NCBI GenBank assembly: GCA_017654935.2
Contig: CM065687.1
Span: forward strand, 24,266,639-24,330,638
Length of the DNA: 64,000 nucleotides
Direction of reading: 5' to 3'
Source: Phymorhynchus buccinoides
Lineage: Eukaryota > Mollusca > Gastropoda > Neogastropoda > Raphitomidae
Shown here piece after piece: positions 16,560 to 29,188 of the stretch; the first letter of the stretch is position 1; each line of letters opens with the position of its first letter. Position numbers and translations under genes: made by a program. The notes beneath the pieces are model-generated. The model ran no database searches, was not told the origin of the DNA, and worked only from the letters and a program-made list of their open reading frames with translations.

Positions 16560-17890
16560 AGCCTTAAGACGTGCCAGCCGCGTGGCACATTTTCTGCTCC
16601 AGTGACCTTGACCTTTGACCTTCGTTTTCGAAGTTGACCTAGATATTCTAACTACCTATCCGCATGCAACTTTTACCCTCCTAGGTCCCTCCGTTCAGAC
16701 GTTATCGTGTTAACATAAATACATGCATACACAGTCAGCCAGGAACAAACAGACAGACGTCACTGAAAACATTACCAGTGATCGCCTCGACATCAGTCTG
16801 TTTGCATGTTGGTAGAATAAGGGAAAGGCATTGCATTTAAATGTCGATTGGAAATTGAAACTTGATTTTAAAGTAGGCCTAAATTCAAAATATTTCTAAC
16901 AACTGTTTAACAGCTGATTAGTTACAGCTGTTTTGTCATTTTTACAGTGCAGATTACTCAGTTATTTAACTGTATCTCATACGTATCTACTTATTGTGAA
17001 ACCTATCGATTTGTCTTCAGAAATGAGAGGCAACCGTACACAGTGAAGTTTGGGTATACTCTCCGTTTACTTCACTCACTGCTTCTTTTGTTTTACTGAC
17101 GACTGATATGCTTCCATGGCTTTAATACCAAGTCTCCCGATTGTTCCCAATCATTTTGAGAACTTCTAACATTTCTAGTGTATTTATTATTTCAAAAGAC
17201 TTTTTTTTATGACTCACCTGCTTATTGTATTTCTGAAGACAAAATTATAATCACTATCTAAGTATAGAAGTTGACTAATAGACCTAATGCGTGTTATTTT
17301 AGCTGATGTAAATCATGCCCTCTCCGTTTTTGCTCCAAATAATGTTGCTTTGCGCAAATCTGAATCTCCGTCAATGAATATATTCTACAAATTATTTTCT
17401 TTGTATGTTTATTCTTAAAGCACGTTTTCTCTATTTGAACTTCATAAACAGATAGCATGTGAATAGGAGAGAAAGACGTGGTGGTACGCGTATTGATTTT
17501 GTGGGGAAAACACTTCAGCTATAATTATATGGCACGTGTAAATGGTTGCTTGCAAGCTGTCGATTGTGATATGTTGCAACAGTTTGAAACATGAGAGTAT
17601 GCGTCACAGTGATAATTTTGTTATGGAATCTGGCATGATTGCCAACTGATATGCTCTTCCTTGCTTTTTATATGTACATAGCTTTACATACATGAACTGA
17701 ACAAAACGATGTATGTATAATACAGGTCATAATATGTTTTGATGTGAGCAAGATAGATTTGGACAGAATTAGTTCAATGTGCAAATATCAAGGCTTTGTT
17801 GCTGTTTTTCCTTTTGTTGATAATTTTATTATTATTATTATCATTATTATTATTATTATTGTTGTTGTTGACTCAAGTGTGATATATTGC
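16560..17890. other. AT-rich intergenic sequence; no gene recognised
   Basis: 16580-16680 has GACCTTGACCTTTGACCTTC, a motif frequent in invertebrate dispersed repeats. A (TTA)n run lies at 17825-17862. I found no convincing exon. Confidence 0.4.
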
Positions 17891-18343
17891 TTCAAGTGTG
17901 ATTTTATGTGTATGACGAAAACAAAAGTACCAGATTAATTTTGTCTTTGTACAAAAAGTACTTTAAATCCCCTTTAAATACCTGTGTGTATGAACTCGTT
18001 GGAAGTACAGTATAAAAAGGGGGCATGGGGTGGCCCGTGGGGGACGGTTGTTTCCAAATGTGTTCCCAATAAATGCCAACATAACTGCTGCAAGTTCCAC
18101 AATGATTCTTCCTGGTGTTTTCTTCCTCGTCTTTCTCCTTCTCCTCCTCTTCTTCAAGCTCCACCACTTTAGTCTGCAAGCGAGCTTGTGTGCGCATGTT
18201 TGTGTGTGTGTGCGTGTGTGTGTGCAAGCGCGAACGTGTCTGTCTGTCTGTGTGTCACTTCCTTTTCTTTCTCGCTCTCTTCTCTCACTCCTTCCCCTGT
18301 CATCTGTGTCTCCAGTAGGGGGGGGGGGGGGGGGGGGGGGGGG

Positions 18344-18812
18344 GGACCGGTTTGAACCGAAAAACCGGTGCTAAACTTTCGCGGTTCGAAAAACCGGTTC
18401 GAGTTACTGGGAACCGGTTTTATAATTGCAAATTGAAAGTAAGTATTTCTTAGAATAACGCATTCTTTTCGAAGAACAACACTGATTCTCAGCGCAGATT
18501 GGGTGTTTGTAAACCAAGAGTAGCTGTTTCTAGTTTGTGGTGGTGTATGGCTTTGACTTTGACTGAGTGTTGAGTTGAATGTGCGTGTGTCTTAAGTCAT
18601 ACGTTTCTCTATTGTGTGTGTGTGCGTGTGCGCGCGCGTGCGTGCGTGTGTGTGTGTGTGTGTGTGAATATTCTGACAAATAAATATGTGTTTGCATAGG
18701 TGAAACTAGTGATGCGAGTACTGGATAAACCGGTTCAATAACACCGGTTCGAAGAGGGGAAAACGGTTAAAAACCGGTTCGGATTTTGAACCGGTTCTCA
18801 ACTCTAGTCTCC
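18344..18812. mobile_element. AACCGGTT-rich repeat family D, copy 1 (possible hAT-type MITE)
   Basis: The left part has ACCGGTTTGAACCGAAAAAC and further CCGGTT motifs. The right part has CCGGTTCGGATTTTGAACCG and ends CCGGTTCTCAACTCTAGT. The middle contains GATTCTCAGCGCAGATTGGG, a variable GT/GC run and GAATATTCTGACAAAT. The copy at 58063-58499 is colinear. Inverted ends of the form CTAGAGTTGAGAACCGG suggest a hAT-like non-autonomous element, but no clear 8-bp duplication was found. A poly-G run (18319-18344) has replaced the left terminus here. Confidence 0.6.
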
Positions 18813-19558
18813 AGTCGTCCGTTCACGTCCCTTGTATTAGGACCTACTGCAAGCTAAAGTCGTAAGAAGGTGAACCGAGAGAGCGTGTAAAGCGAGAGTA
18901 AAAAGAAAGACCAGACACAGCAGCATATCTTCTTCCGGCAACAAAGACAAAATACAGGAAGTTTTCTTTCTTCCCCAGGGATGTGTGTGAGTGGGTGGAA
19001 CAGCCTTCCACCTGAGGCAATAACATCTGCCTCGGTGGAGGTCTTCAAAGCCCAGATTTAACCCCCCCTCCCCTCCCCCCCCCCCCCGATACCCTCTTCC
19101 CCCCTCACTTCCCTTTCCCTGGAGCTGATTATCTGGGCAGCGTTTACTCCCTACAGATTGATTTTTATACCGGAAACCCCCGTTTGTAATGCATCATAAC
19201 CGTCAATAGGATGTCAAGAGAAGGAAGAAAAGAAGGAGAACTCTTCTATAGCGCCATGCATCGTTTTTTGACGCTCTTGGTTGTCCATTGCATCTCAACC
19301 TATAAAAAAAAGGGGGGGGGGGGCTTTTTTCCCAATGCGCATGCATTGCTTTGACAGAAAAATAACTGGCATAAGCTCTAAAAATAGACAAACACATGGC
19401 AGGGTGCTTGGCAGTGAATGTATTTGCATTTGGTGGGAGTGTAGAGTAATGTACGTAGGCCTACGTACTGGACTAATGTATTCGTATGGCGCTAGAAGAG
19501 TTAATTAACATCACACACACGCGCGCGCGCGCACACACACACACATATACCCTACACA

Positions 19559-19609
19559 TTAAAGGGACACCCTGACGGATGAGTTTTTGCAAGAAACACG
19601 TCCCTTTAA
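19559..19609. mobile_element. 51-bp deletion derivative of the 6881-7529 foldback element
   Basis: It contains CACCCTGACGGATGAGTTTT and TTGCAAGAAACACGT, identical to the arm of the larger element, now bounded by TTAAAGGGAC and its inverse GTCCCTTTAA. Confidence 0.6.
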
Positions 19610-19734
19610 TTATCAAAGAGGGAAGGTGAGTTCGCTGCAGAAAAGGAGAAAGGCGACCAAAAGAAACACTTACTACACTCATTGTGGCGGTACCATAGCC
19701 GATGAGGTTTAATTAACCGAGGCGTGGTTACTGC

Positions 19735-19890
19735 TACACATATCTGTATTATTAAAAAATCTGGACTTTACTGGTTTAGCACTGCCTCCGGGCATTGCCT
19801 CCAGTATTGTTCCCACCATCTTTGTATTTACAAATGCCCCACATGGCCGAAAGACCGAAGAGGGCGTAAAACCCTATTTTCACAAAGAAA
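19735..19890 (+). repeat. Dispersed repeat family E, copy 1
   Basis: Shares ATCTGTATTATTAAAAA, CACTGCCTCCGGGCATTGCC and CCCACCATCTTT with 35510-35620. Its end (AAATGCCCCACATGGCCGAA, GAGGGCGTAAAACCCTATTT) resembles 55785-55840. Non-coding. Confidence 0.55.
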
Positions 19891-20079
19891 CACTTGAGAA
19901 ACGCAGAGGAAAAAAAGAAGAAGAAGAAGAAGAAGAAGAGGAGGAGAGAGACAGGGTGTGGATGTGGGGAACGGAAAGGGGGAAGAGAGAGAGAGTTAGA
20001 TCTTCTTGTTCTATATACCTATACCCTACCATCCTCCATCAACAATTTGATGATTATGACGCTTACAACGTGGGGGGTT

Positions 20080-21489
20080 TCCAACTATTCAAAAACATAC
20101 TGGATGAAAAGTGTTAAAAAGAAATATAGGCTTTACCAAAGATTTTTGAAAAACACATCGAGAATATATTAAAGTAAGAGACGAGAGTAGTAAGCAATTA
20201 AGAAAGGGAGAGAAAAACTCACGATGAACGAAAAACTGATAGCTGATAAAAAAAAATCCTAAACTGTTCTGGAGGTACATTAATTCCAGATTGAAAATGA
20301 ACACAGGGATTAGTCCACTTAAAGATAAAGATGGTAATCTTGTATGTGATGATGAGGGTAGAACTAATATTAAAGAACTATTTTTCTAGCGTATTCACTA
20401 GAGAAGACACAGACAATCTACCGAGTGTAAATTCTAAGATGCCTCTGAGTCAGGCTCATAATTGTACCGACATAATTCATGTTTCTCAAGAACATGTAAA
20501 AACGAAACTGAAGGAATTAGACCCAAACAAGCCCAGGGCCCAGATAGAGTGCCAGCACTGATTCTGAAAGAGTTGTCTGATGAATTGGCCCACATCTAAC
20601 TATCTTATTTAACAAACCCTTACAAAAAGGTGAGCTGCCCGCAGACTGGAAAAAAGCCGAAGTAACAGCCATCTTTACAAAGGGTACAAAATCTGATCCA
20701 GGAAATTACCGGCCTGTAAGCCTCACTTGTATTACTTGCAAAAATTTAGAACAATTTATTAGAGATACGGTAGTAGCCCTCATAACAAATTTTAACCTGT
20801 ACTCAGAATGTTAACATGGCTTCAGGACAGGAAGATCTTGTAGGACCCAGTTGACGGATGTCATGGACAATTTTTCTAAGTTTTTAGACGAAAGGGAAGC
20901 TTTTGATGTGGTATATAGGCCTATCTGGATTTTCGCAAGGCTTTTCCGTCCCACACGAACGATTGCTCTTAAAGCTCCAGTTTTATGGTATTAATGGAAA
21001 CGTATTAAAATGGATAGGACATTTTCTTACGGGCAGAACACAGAAAGTATGAATAAACAGTTAATATTCTTCAGAAGCAGCAGTTTTGAGTGGCATTCCA
21101 CACTGACAGGGTAGCATCCTAGGCCCCATTCTGTTCACAGTATTCATTAAAGATCTACCGGATCAAGTACAATATGTAAAAAAATTTGCGGACGATGCCA
21201 AAATATACAATAATTCGAATAATTCTAAAACAATTCAACATGACATTGATAAACTGGTCGGAGAAATGGATTGTACTTTAATGATAGCAAATGTAAGGTA
21301 ATGCATCTAGGTAAGAATAATCCAAGTTGCATTTATGAAATATCACACGGTAGGCTTACCAATTAACAAACATATTCTAGAAACTTGGAAGGAGGAAAAG
21401 GATCTCGGTATCATCTTTGATTCTGGTTTAACATTTGATAATCACATCATTTAACGGCAACATTAAAATGCTGACCATGATTAGAAGCC

Positions 21490-21527
<38 letters not shown>

Positions 21528-22400
21528 TGCATTTCTCGGTTAATTGTATTTTCCCGTATTTGCCTTTCTTACCATACATAAAGCTGTATTTTAGGAACAT
21601 TTTTAGCTAATAACCTTTTTGGAATACTAACCCTATCCCTAACCCTAAACCTAACCTAACCCCCACTATGTACTGCAGTACACCGCGATTTGTCACAGTT
21701 GTGGTTCGTTGCGTTTTCCCGTCTTATAGGGTTAGGGCTAGGGTTAGGGCTAGGGTTAGTATTCCAAAAAGGTTATTAGCTGAAAATGTTCCTAAAATAC
21801 AGCTTTATGTATGGTAAGAAAGGCAATAACGGAAAAATAGAATTAACCAAGATAGGTAGGGGGGGGGGCACATCTTGACCTTTACCAAAAAGGCAATCGG
21901 CAGCCTTAGAAAGGGTTCAAAGACGAGCAACAAAATTAGTTAAACACGTTAGTCACCTTGATTGCGAACACAGACTCAGGAAGTTGAAATTACCATCTCT
22001 GAAATATAGAAGAATTCGTGGGGATCTGATAAACACATGCAACATTTTTCACAGTGATGACAACCTAGTAAATCTTTGCTACAGCTAACAACGGACTCTG
22101 AACCCGTAACAGTGATCTAAAAGTACTGAACCCAGTCCGAACTAAAAAAAAAATATATTTTTCTAACAGAGTAACAAAGTTTTGGAATACTCTTCCTGCA
22201 CATATTAAACGAACACAAAATCTAACACAATTCAAAAACCTTGATAATTACACCATGACTAGAAGGCAGATTTGCCACACACAAAAATAGAAAAATCTCT
22301 CAGCTGTGCCAAAAGTTCAAACAAAAATGAAAGGACAGTAAAGAGGCCGCGAGGCCTAATGTCCTAACTACCTGACCTAAGCAGTTGACTTGATTAACTG
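20080..22400 (+). pseudogene. Decayed LINE (same family as 23745-26213)
   Basis: Fragments of a non-LTR ORF2 appear in order but in shifting frames: the KKKYRLYQRFLK linker (about 20120), VFTREDTDNLPSV (about 20390), KLKELDPNKP (about 20510), NYRPVSL-like (20705), an eroded palm block (about 20925), an FADDAK-like box (about 21188), GDLINTC (about 22020) and a FSNRVTKFWNTLP-like C-terminus (about 22160). Each has a closely similar counterpart in the better copy downstream. Multiple stops and frameshifts show it is dead. A telomere-like MITE (21491-21886) is inserted inside it. Confidence 0.8.
21491..21886. mobile_element. Palindromic MITE with telomere-like arms, copy 1
   Basis: It begins with an expanded poly-C run (21491-21526), then CATTTCTCGGTTAATTG, CCTTTCTTACCATACATAAA, AACCTTTTTGGAATACTAAC and CCCTAACCCTAAACCTAA. 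The loop TGTACTGCAGTACACCGCGA follows, and the arm returns in reverse through TAGGGTTAGGGCTAGGGTTA to GGCACATCTTGACCTTTACC. It interrupts the decayed LINE. Confidence 0.85.
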
Positions 22401-22417
22401 TCAATATGAGATAAAAC

Positions 22418-23240
<823 letters not shown>

Positions 23241-23309
23241 TTTCTGCTACTACGACTCACCCATTCACTGATTCAGACTCTTACAACGACTAGGCCTAGC
23301 CTAGGTATC

Positions 23310-23340
23310 ATTGGCTATCTAGCTTTCCGGAAGTGACGTC
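23310..23340 (+). promoter_or_regulatory. SENP8 core promoter motifs: CCAAT, ETS and CRE
   Basis: Three housekeeping-type motifs lie within 50 bp of the SENP8 start codon: ATTGGCT (inverted CCAAT box) at 23310-23316, CCGGAAGT (ETS/GABP) at 23327-23334 and an overlapping TGACGTC (CRE/ATF half-palindrome) at 23334-23340. No TATA box is seen. Motif identity is read directly; factor binding is inferred. Confidence 0.6.
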
Positions 23341-23358
23341 TTGGAATGGCAGTCGAAC

Positions 23359-23477
23359 ATGGCCGAAGACGATGAGATTGTTTTGAATTTCAATGACAGT
23401 TTGTTACGTAAATCTGACGTGGACCTGCTTGGAGGACCATGCTGGATCAACGACAATTTAATAGGCTTTATTTTCGA
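23359..23477 (+). CDS. SENP8: SENP8/NEDP1 (NEDD8 protease), coding exon 1
   Basis: The ATG at 23359 opens a 119-nt exon beginning MAEDDEIVLNFNDSLL and continuing RKSDVDLLGGPCWINDNLIG, FIFE. It ends at a strong donor, GA|GTAAGT, in phase 2. It matches the N-terminus of SENP8, the Ulp1-family (C48) cysteine protease that matures NEDD8 and removes it from cullins. The LLR.SDV.LL...W.ND..IGF.FE pattern is the family's substrate-facing start. The start is supported by the upstream CCAAT/ETS/CRE cluster and by homology beginning at the first residues. The GA overhang joins exon 2 (33427) to give Glu-Tyr-Phe, restoring the family motif. Confidence 0.85.
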
Positions 23478-23744
23478 GTAAGTCCAGAGTGTGCAATTTT
23501 GGGGTTAAATGTTGCTTTTAGATAAGAAAACAAACAAGCTTGTAGGTGGATCTGTCGCTTGGAACTGGCAACTGCAACTAGTGCAAGGATTAGGAGTTGA
23601 TCGACTTTGCGAGAGTACGTCACTCCTGCTGTGAGTTGTAACCTAGTGTTTACTCACAAACTGGTACAGTGGTGGGCAACTGTGTTGGGTTGGACTCATT
23701 GGTGATTGGTGCCAACATTATTTGTGGGCACTATGATGCAATCT

Positions 23745-26213
23745 TTTGTTGTCACATGTGATTGATGCTTATTTGATACAAATTCATGGTGAAGTTCCCA
23801 ACTAGGAGAAGAGAAGGCCAAAGGTCAAATATATTGGATTTGGTTATTGTCAATGATGTGCAACTTATTTCAGACATTGAGCACCACTGTCCTATAGGGA
23901 AAAGTGACCATGAGGTACTAATTTTTGATCTATATGTTAACACATCTACAAAAAATGAGTGTAAAGAAGATTTGTATAGATTTGATTGTAAAAGAGGTCG
24001 CTTTGACAAAATGAGGGAGGATTTGAGCCAGGTAGATTGGTCAGTTTTAGACTCTGCTGATGTTGATGAAGCATGGGACTCTATTAAAACAAAAATAACT
24101 CAGTCTATGGAACAGAATATCCCTAAGGTTAAAGTAAATCAAAGGGAGAGACCCAAACCCATTTGGTTTGATAAATCAGTGTGGAGGTTAATAAAAAAGA
24201 AATATTATGTATTTAAAAGATTCTTAGAAACTAAAAGTGGAAACGATTACCTTCATTATATAGCAATAAGAAACAAAACAAATAAAGAAATAAAAAAGGC
24301 AAAGAAAGAACACGAAAAAAACATAGCAAAGGAATGTAAATCGAATCCAAAAAGATTTTGGAAATATGTACGTACAAAGACTAAAGCTAAAACAGGCATA
24401 AGTCCATTAAATTAAAAAAATGGTGATATTGCGTCAACAGACAGTGAAAAGGCAAATACATTTAATGAATACTTTACAAGTGTGTTTACAAAGGAGAATT
24501 TAGATAACTTACCCCCAGTAAACGAAGCTATTTGGTCAGAAGGTAAAACTTTAACTGAAATTTTGGTTACACCAAAAGCTGTTGAAATTAAATTAAAAGA
24601 ACTGGATGTAAATAAGGCCCAGGGACCAGACAACATACCGCCTAGAATATTAAAAGAATTAAGTAAAGAGTTATCTGTACCCCTAAGTATCCTTTTTAAT
24701 AAATCAATGGATAATGAAACTGTCCCTAGTGATTGGAAAGTGGCAAATGTTATTGCTTTACTTAAAAAGGGAACAAAAAGTGATCCAGGAAATTATCGGC
24801 CTGTAAGCTTGACATCTGTTACTAGTAAGGTTTTTGAGTCTATAATTCGAGAAGAAATTGTTGATCATATGTTAATTAATAATCTTTTTACAGGGTGCCA
24901 GCATGGTTTTAGAAAACATAGATCTTGTGTTACACAACTACTGCAAGTGATGGAAGACTTTACAAAACTATTAGATAAAGGTGAAAATATTGATGTAATT
25001 TACTTGGATTTCAAAAAAGCATTTGATACTGTACCGCATAAAAGATTAATTATTAAATTACAATATTACGGAATAACAGGTAAAGTTTTAGCATGGATTG
25101 AAGATTTTTTAAAAGAAAGACAACAAACAGTAAGGGTGGGAAATGCATACTCTCAAAAAACAAATGTGTTAAGTGGAATACCTCAAGGGAGCATTCTTGG
25201 CCCAGTTCTTTTTACAATTTTTATAAATGACTTACCTGAAGAAATAAAAAGCTATTGTAAAATTTTTGCAGATGATACGAAAATGTATAATATAACGAAA
25301 AATCAAGATGTATTACAAAAAGACTTAGATTCATTGGTTAGGTGGTCAGAAACATGGTGTCTGTTTTTTAATGCTTCAAAATGTAAAATCATGCATTTGG
25401 GAAAAAGTAATCCACGCACAGACTACAAAATGCATAACAATGGTGTAGAAAACGTTATTATGAAATGCTCTGAGACTTGGGAGTAATATTTGATGATAAA
25501 CTGAAATTTGATGAACACATTCACAGTGCTGTAAGTAAAGCAAATCAGAAAATTGGTATAATTAAACGAACGTTTTCTTTCTTGGACAAGGACACTTTTT
25601 TATGCTTGTACAAAGGTTTAGTAAGACCTCATTTAGAATATGGAAATTGTATTTGGTATCCAGGTTTAAAGAGACAGTCAGCTTTGATAGAAAAAGTACA
25701 GAGACGAGCAACTAAGTTAGTACAAGGTCTTCAAAATGTTTCTTATTCAGACAGGTTGAAAGAATTAAATTTACCTACATTAAAGGCAAGGAGAATTAGG
25801 GGTGACCTAATTCAAACTTATAAAATATTTAATAGTGTAGATGACCTAAATGTACATGACTTATTCACAATATCAGATTTTGACAAAACAAGGAACAGTA
25901 CCGACAAAATATTTATTCAACACTGCAGGACTAATAATAGAAAATTTTATTTTACTAACAGAGTTGCACCTGTATGGAATAAATTACCACCTAACATGAA
26001 AAGAGCACAGAATACTAACATTTTTAAAAACCTTCTCGACGAATGGAATGACTATAAGGCAGTTATGTATGATTACGATGAATAATATTAACAAAAACTG
26101 AGTGTGCGACAGACCGAGACAAACAACTAAATAAATTAAAAGATGGGACAGGAAAGCCTTACGGCTATGTTTTGAGTCCCTAAATCCTAATCCTAATCCT
26201 AATCCTAATCAGT
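23745..26213 (+). mobile_element. Nearly intact LINE (CR1-type) in SENP8 intron 1
   Basis: The element starts inside the endonuclease domain (about 23745; LDLVIVNDVQ and GKSDHEV at 23850-23930), so it is 5'-truncated. The linker and reverse transcriptase follow: NYRPVSLTSVTSKVFE (24795), VIYLDFKKAFDTVPHKR (24995), GIPQGSILGP (25175) and KIFADDTKMY with the catalytic Asp pair (25265). The thumb (RRATKLVQGLQN, RRIRGDLIQTYKIF) and VWNKLPPNM complete the frame, ending YDYDE at 26085. Defects are an early frameshift near 23790, one in-frame stop at 24412-24414 and one frameshift near 25480. The 3' tail is TACGGCTATGTTTTGAGTCC followed by four CCTAAT units (about 26189-26212). Low divergence of motifs suggests recent activity. 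Confidence 0.9.
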
Positions 26214-26465
26214 TCACCATTCAACTAAGGTGGTAGACTTAGACGTTATGCAGGACTGGGCAGGGGTAAAACAGTACGATTCATAGAAAAAATTGTTTTT
26301 GTTATTCTTTTCAGAATTATTGAAAAATAAGGACAACAAATGTATAGTAAATTAAAATACCAGTATGACTAATAGTCTACCAAAACCGTCACAGCTGTGC
26401 CAACTGAATTTTTAAAAAAGAAAAGACGCTTGAGATGCTACGAGGCCTACTATAGTACTAGTCGT

Positions 26466-26761
26466 CCCTCAGCATTTCTCGGTTAATTGTATTTTTCCTT
26501 TTTTGCCTTTCTTACCATACATAAAGCTGTATTTTTGGATTTTTTTATAGCTAATAACCTTTTTGGAATACTAACCCGAGCCCTAAACCTAACCCTAAAC
26601 CTAACCCTACCCCCCACTATGTACTGCAGTACACCGCGATTTGTCACAGTTGTGGTTCGTTGCGTTTTTCCGTCTTATAGGTTGGGGGGTAGGGTTAGGG
26701 TTAGGGCTAGGGTTAGTATTCCAAAAAGGTTATTAGCTAAAAATGTTCCTAAAATACAGCT
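26466..26761. mobile_element. Telomere-like palindromic MITE, copy 2, left part (split by DIRS)
   Basis: It runs from CAGCATTTCTCGGTTAATTG through CCTAAACCTAACCCTAAACC, the PstI-containing loop and the TTAGGG-rich return arm, and stops at CCTAAAATACAGCT. The rest of the arm resumes at 32988 (TTATGTATGGTAAGAAAGGC). Intact copies read ACAGCTTTATGTATGG at this point, so the MITE was cut here by the DIRS element without loss or duplication. Confidence 0.85.
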
Positions 26762-26958
26762 ATCTATTCTAGCCATACACTACCAACACCTAAAACAATT
26801 GCATACGCACCAACCGACCTGGGTTAAACCTTAACACATAAAAGAAACGAAGTCAGCCACGGAGCTAGGCCTACTAGCCCTGGTAACACCACTGGGTTAG
26901 TTCCCATGATAGCGTACCGTAGCCTAGTCATCCGGGGTGACTTCCCCTCATTCCTGAT
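26762..26958. repeat. DIRS left inverted terminal repeat
   Basis: It starts ATCTATTCTAGCCATACACT and continues through CCAACACCTAAAACAATTGC, GACCTGGGTTAAACC and CCGGGGTGACTTCCCCTCAT. From about 26778 it is the reverse complement of 32767-32960; the outermost bases differ, as in other DIRS elements. Confidence 0.85.
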
Positions 26959-27699
26959 ATCCCAGGGCGCCATGATCTGACTTGGGTTCTTCCTTCTGAG
27001 AAATTGTCTTATTTACTCTCTTCAGGGTTTGTTCGTTCCTTTTTCTCCTTTCCAGTTCGATTCTTGAGGCTTTCGGCTTTTGATTCGTTCATTTCAGCCT
27101 CTTCTAGGATTTCTTTTACTGGAGTTATGAAATATTTTGTGGGCTTGGCTCACTTCGTTTTTCTAACGATGTCGGCCATTATCTGATTATGGCTTCAACT
27201 CCACTGTATCAGTCACCCAGACTTGTTTGTCTCGGTCTCTTCCTCAATATTCTCCCCCCCTGTTATGTACTAGGGCTTTTGTTTCTTCTTCTACTACCTC
27301 TTTGAGTGGTAGACAGAAGAATTCGCCCAGGGAGAAAGCTAAGAAAGAAAAGTCTTAGCACGAAATATCAGCTTTCAAAACGTCGTCTGCTACGGCTCAA
27401 CAAGCATACTCGCCTTCTTTTTCGCGTTTCGCCTCTGTTGTTCCCGAGCATTCTCTGTCCCCGAGCGGGACTTTTCAGATCTTTTTTCAGGTTTTTAGCC
27501 TTTTTTAGGCTTCTTTCCTCTAATTGGACCAGTAAAGATCGTCTTCTACGACTTAGCTCAAAGTTGTTCCCGAGCAGTCCTCTGTTCCCGAGCTCAACTT
27601 TTCTAATCTCTCCTCTCAGTCGGAGATTATTAGCCTTTTTAGGGGCTTTTTTCCTCAAATTTGTTCAGTCTGGTCTCTTCGTAATACTTGAGCCGATCT

Positions 27700-28186
27700 G
27701 ATCAGCGTCTCCAATATTATCCATTGGATCAGTTGGGTCTCTTTCTCGGTCAGACCTTCGGTGTCACCCCATGTTTGTTTGTTTTTTCTTCCATGGATGT
27801 TCATCATGTCTGTTCTAGGAGGCCCTTTTCTACCCGGGCCGTCTCTCGGACCGCCCGCCGGTGGTCCTCTCCATTTTAGTCGCTTGGTAAGCGCATGGAT
27901 CCCCAGGGACGCAGGATCCCCCTGGTTGACCCGACTTGCCAAGGCGTGGCAGCCCCCACTGACGGACTGTCTCTGGGGGGTCGGGGGTCTCCTTCCTCCA
28001 CCCATTCCCGGGAGGAGGGAGACTTTGGTCCATCCGGACTTTTGTCCGAAGGCCTGTGCAATAAGTCCGTTGTGCCCTGGAGGGACGGCCCCACATGACG
28101 GCCCACTGAGTGGCCGAGGGATTCCACAGGCCAGGAGGCTATCCCTCCCCGCGCTGGTACATCTTCTGCGGAAGTATGTCTGGTGA
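27700..28186 (+). pseudogene. Possible DIRS ORF upstream of the GC-rich repeats
   Basis: An open frame from about 27761 has GPPAGGPLHFSRLVSAW and SPWLTRLAKAW, loosely like the GGRL..F...W.....WVL block before the DIRS reverse transcriptase. The next expected motifs do not follow in frame, because the tandem-repeat region intervenes. The assignment is weak; a gag-like origin is equally possible. Confidence 0.3.
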
Positions 28187-28348
28187 TCGGGCCCCGGGCG
28201 TCCTCACACCCCTTTTCCTCGGGTTCGGCTGGAGCCTGCCCGAGTCGACGAGGACGCACCGGTTGTTTGGGCTCACCGTAAATCGGCGGACCGCCGTAGT
28301 GAACGACGGTCTCCGGATGCCCCGGTTGACCGTGCGTCCAAACATAAG

Positions 28349-29188
28349 CGATCTCCCGGCCGCCGGCCTTTCGGTCCGTGGCACGGTGACTCATCGCTCG
28401 GACCCCGTGACGGCGGTTCCCCCGTCCGCCCGTCACGGTCCGTCCGCACCCAGCGGTCTCCCGTCCGCCCGCCCTTCGGCCGGCGGCACGGTGATTCTCC
28501 GCACGGTGCCCGTCGGTCGCCGGTGGCACCGGTGCACCGTCCGGGTAACCGCCTTTGGTTCCCGGTCGCCGTATGGACGGTACGGCACCGGTCGATGCGG
28601 CACTCGGCTCCAGGCTACGGCCAGCCAGCGATCTCCCGGCCGCCGGCCTTTCGGTCCGCGGCACGGTGACTCATCGCTCGGACTCCGTGACGGCGGTTCC
28701 CCCGCCCGCCCGTCACGGTCCGTCCGCATCCAGCGGTCTCCCGTCCGCCCGCCCTTCGGCCGGCGGCACGGTGATTCTCCGCACGGTGCCCGTCGGTCGC
28801 CGGTGGCACCGGTGCACCGTCCGGGTAACCGCCTTTGGTTCCCGGTCGCCGTATGGACGGTACGGCACCGGTCGATGCGGCACTCGGCTCCAGGCTACGG
28901 CCAGCCAGCGATCTCCCGGCCGCCGGCCTTTCGGTCCGCGGCGCGGTGACTCATCGCTCGGACCCCGTGACGGCGGTTGCCCCGTCCGCCCGGCACGGTC
29001 TGTCCGCGCCCAGCGGTCTCCCGTCCGCCCGCCCTCCGGCCGGCGGCACGGTGATTCACCGCACGGTGCCCGTCGGTCTCCGCTGACACCGGCGCACCGT
29101 CTGGGTAGCCGCCCATGGTTCCCGGTGTCCGTACGTTCGGTACGGCACCGGTTGACGCGGCTCTACGGCCTCAGGCTACGGCCAGCCG
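28349..29188. repeat. 280-bp GC-rich tandem repeats inside the DIRS element
   Basis: CGATCTCCCGGCCGCCGGCC starts at 28349, 28629 and 28909, a period of exactly 280 bp. Each unit carries CGGCGGCACGGTGATTC and CACCGGTGCACCGTCC. Further partial copies occur at about 29465-29550 and 30118-30240. GC content is far above the surroundings. Because 280 leaves a remainder of one on division by three, successive copies are read in different frames, giving several overlapping Arg/Pro/Ser-rich open frames on both strands. Confidence 0.9.
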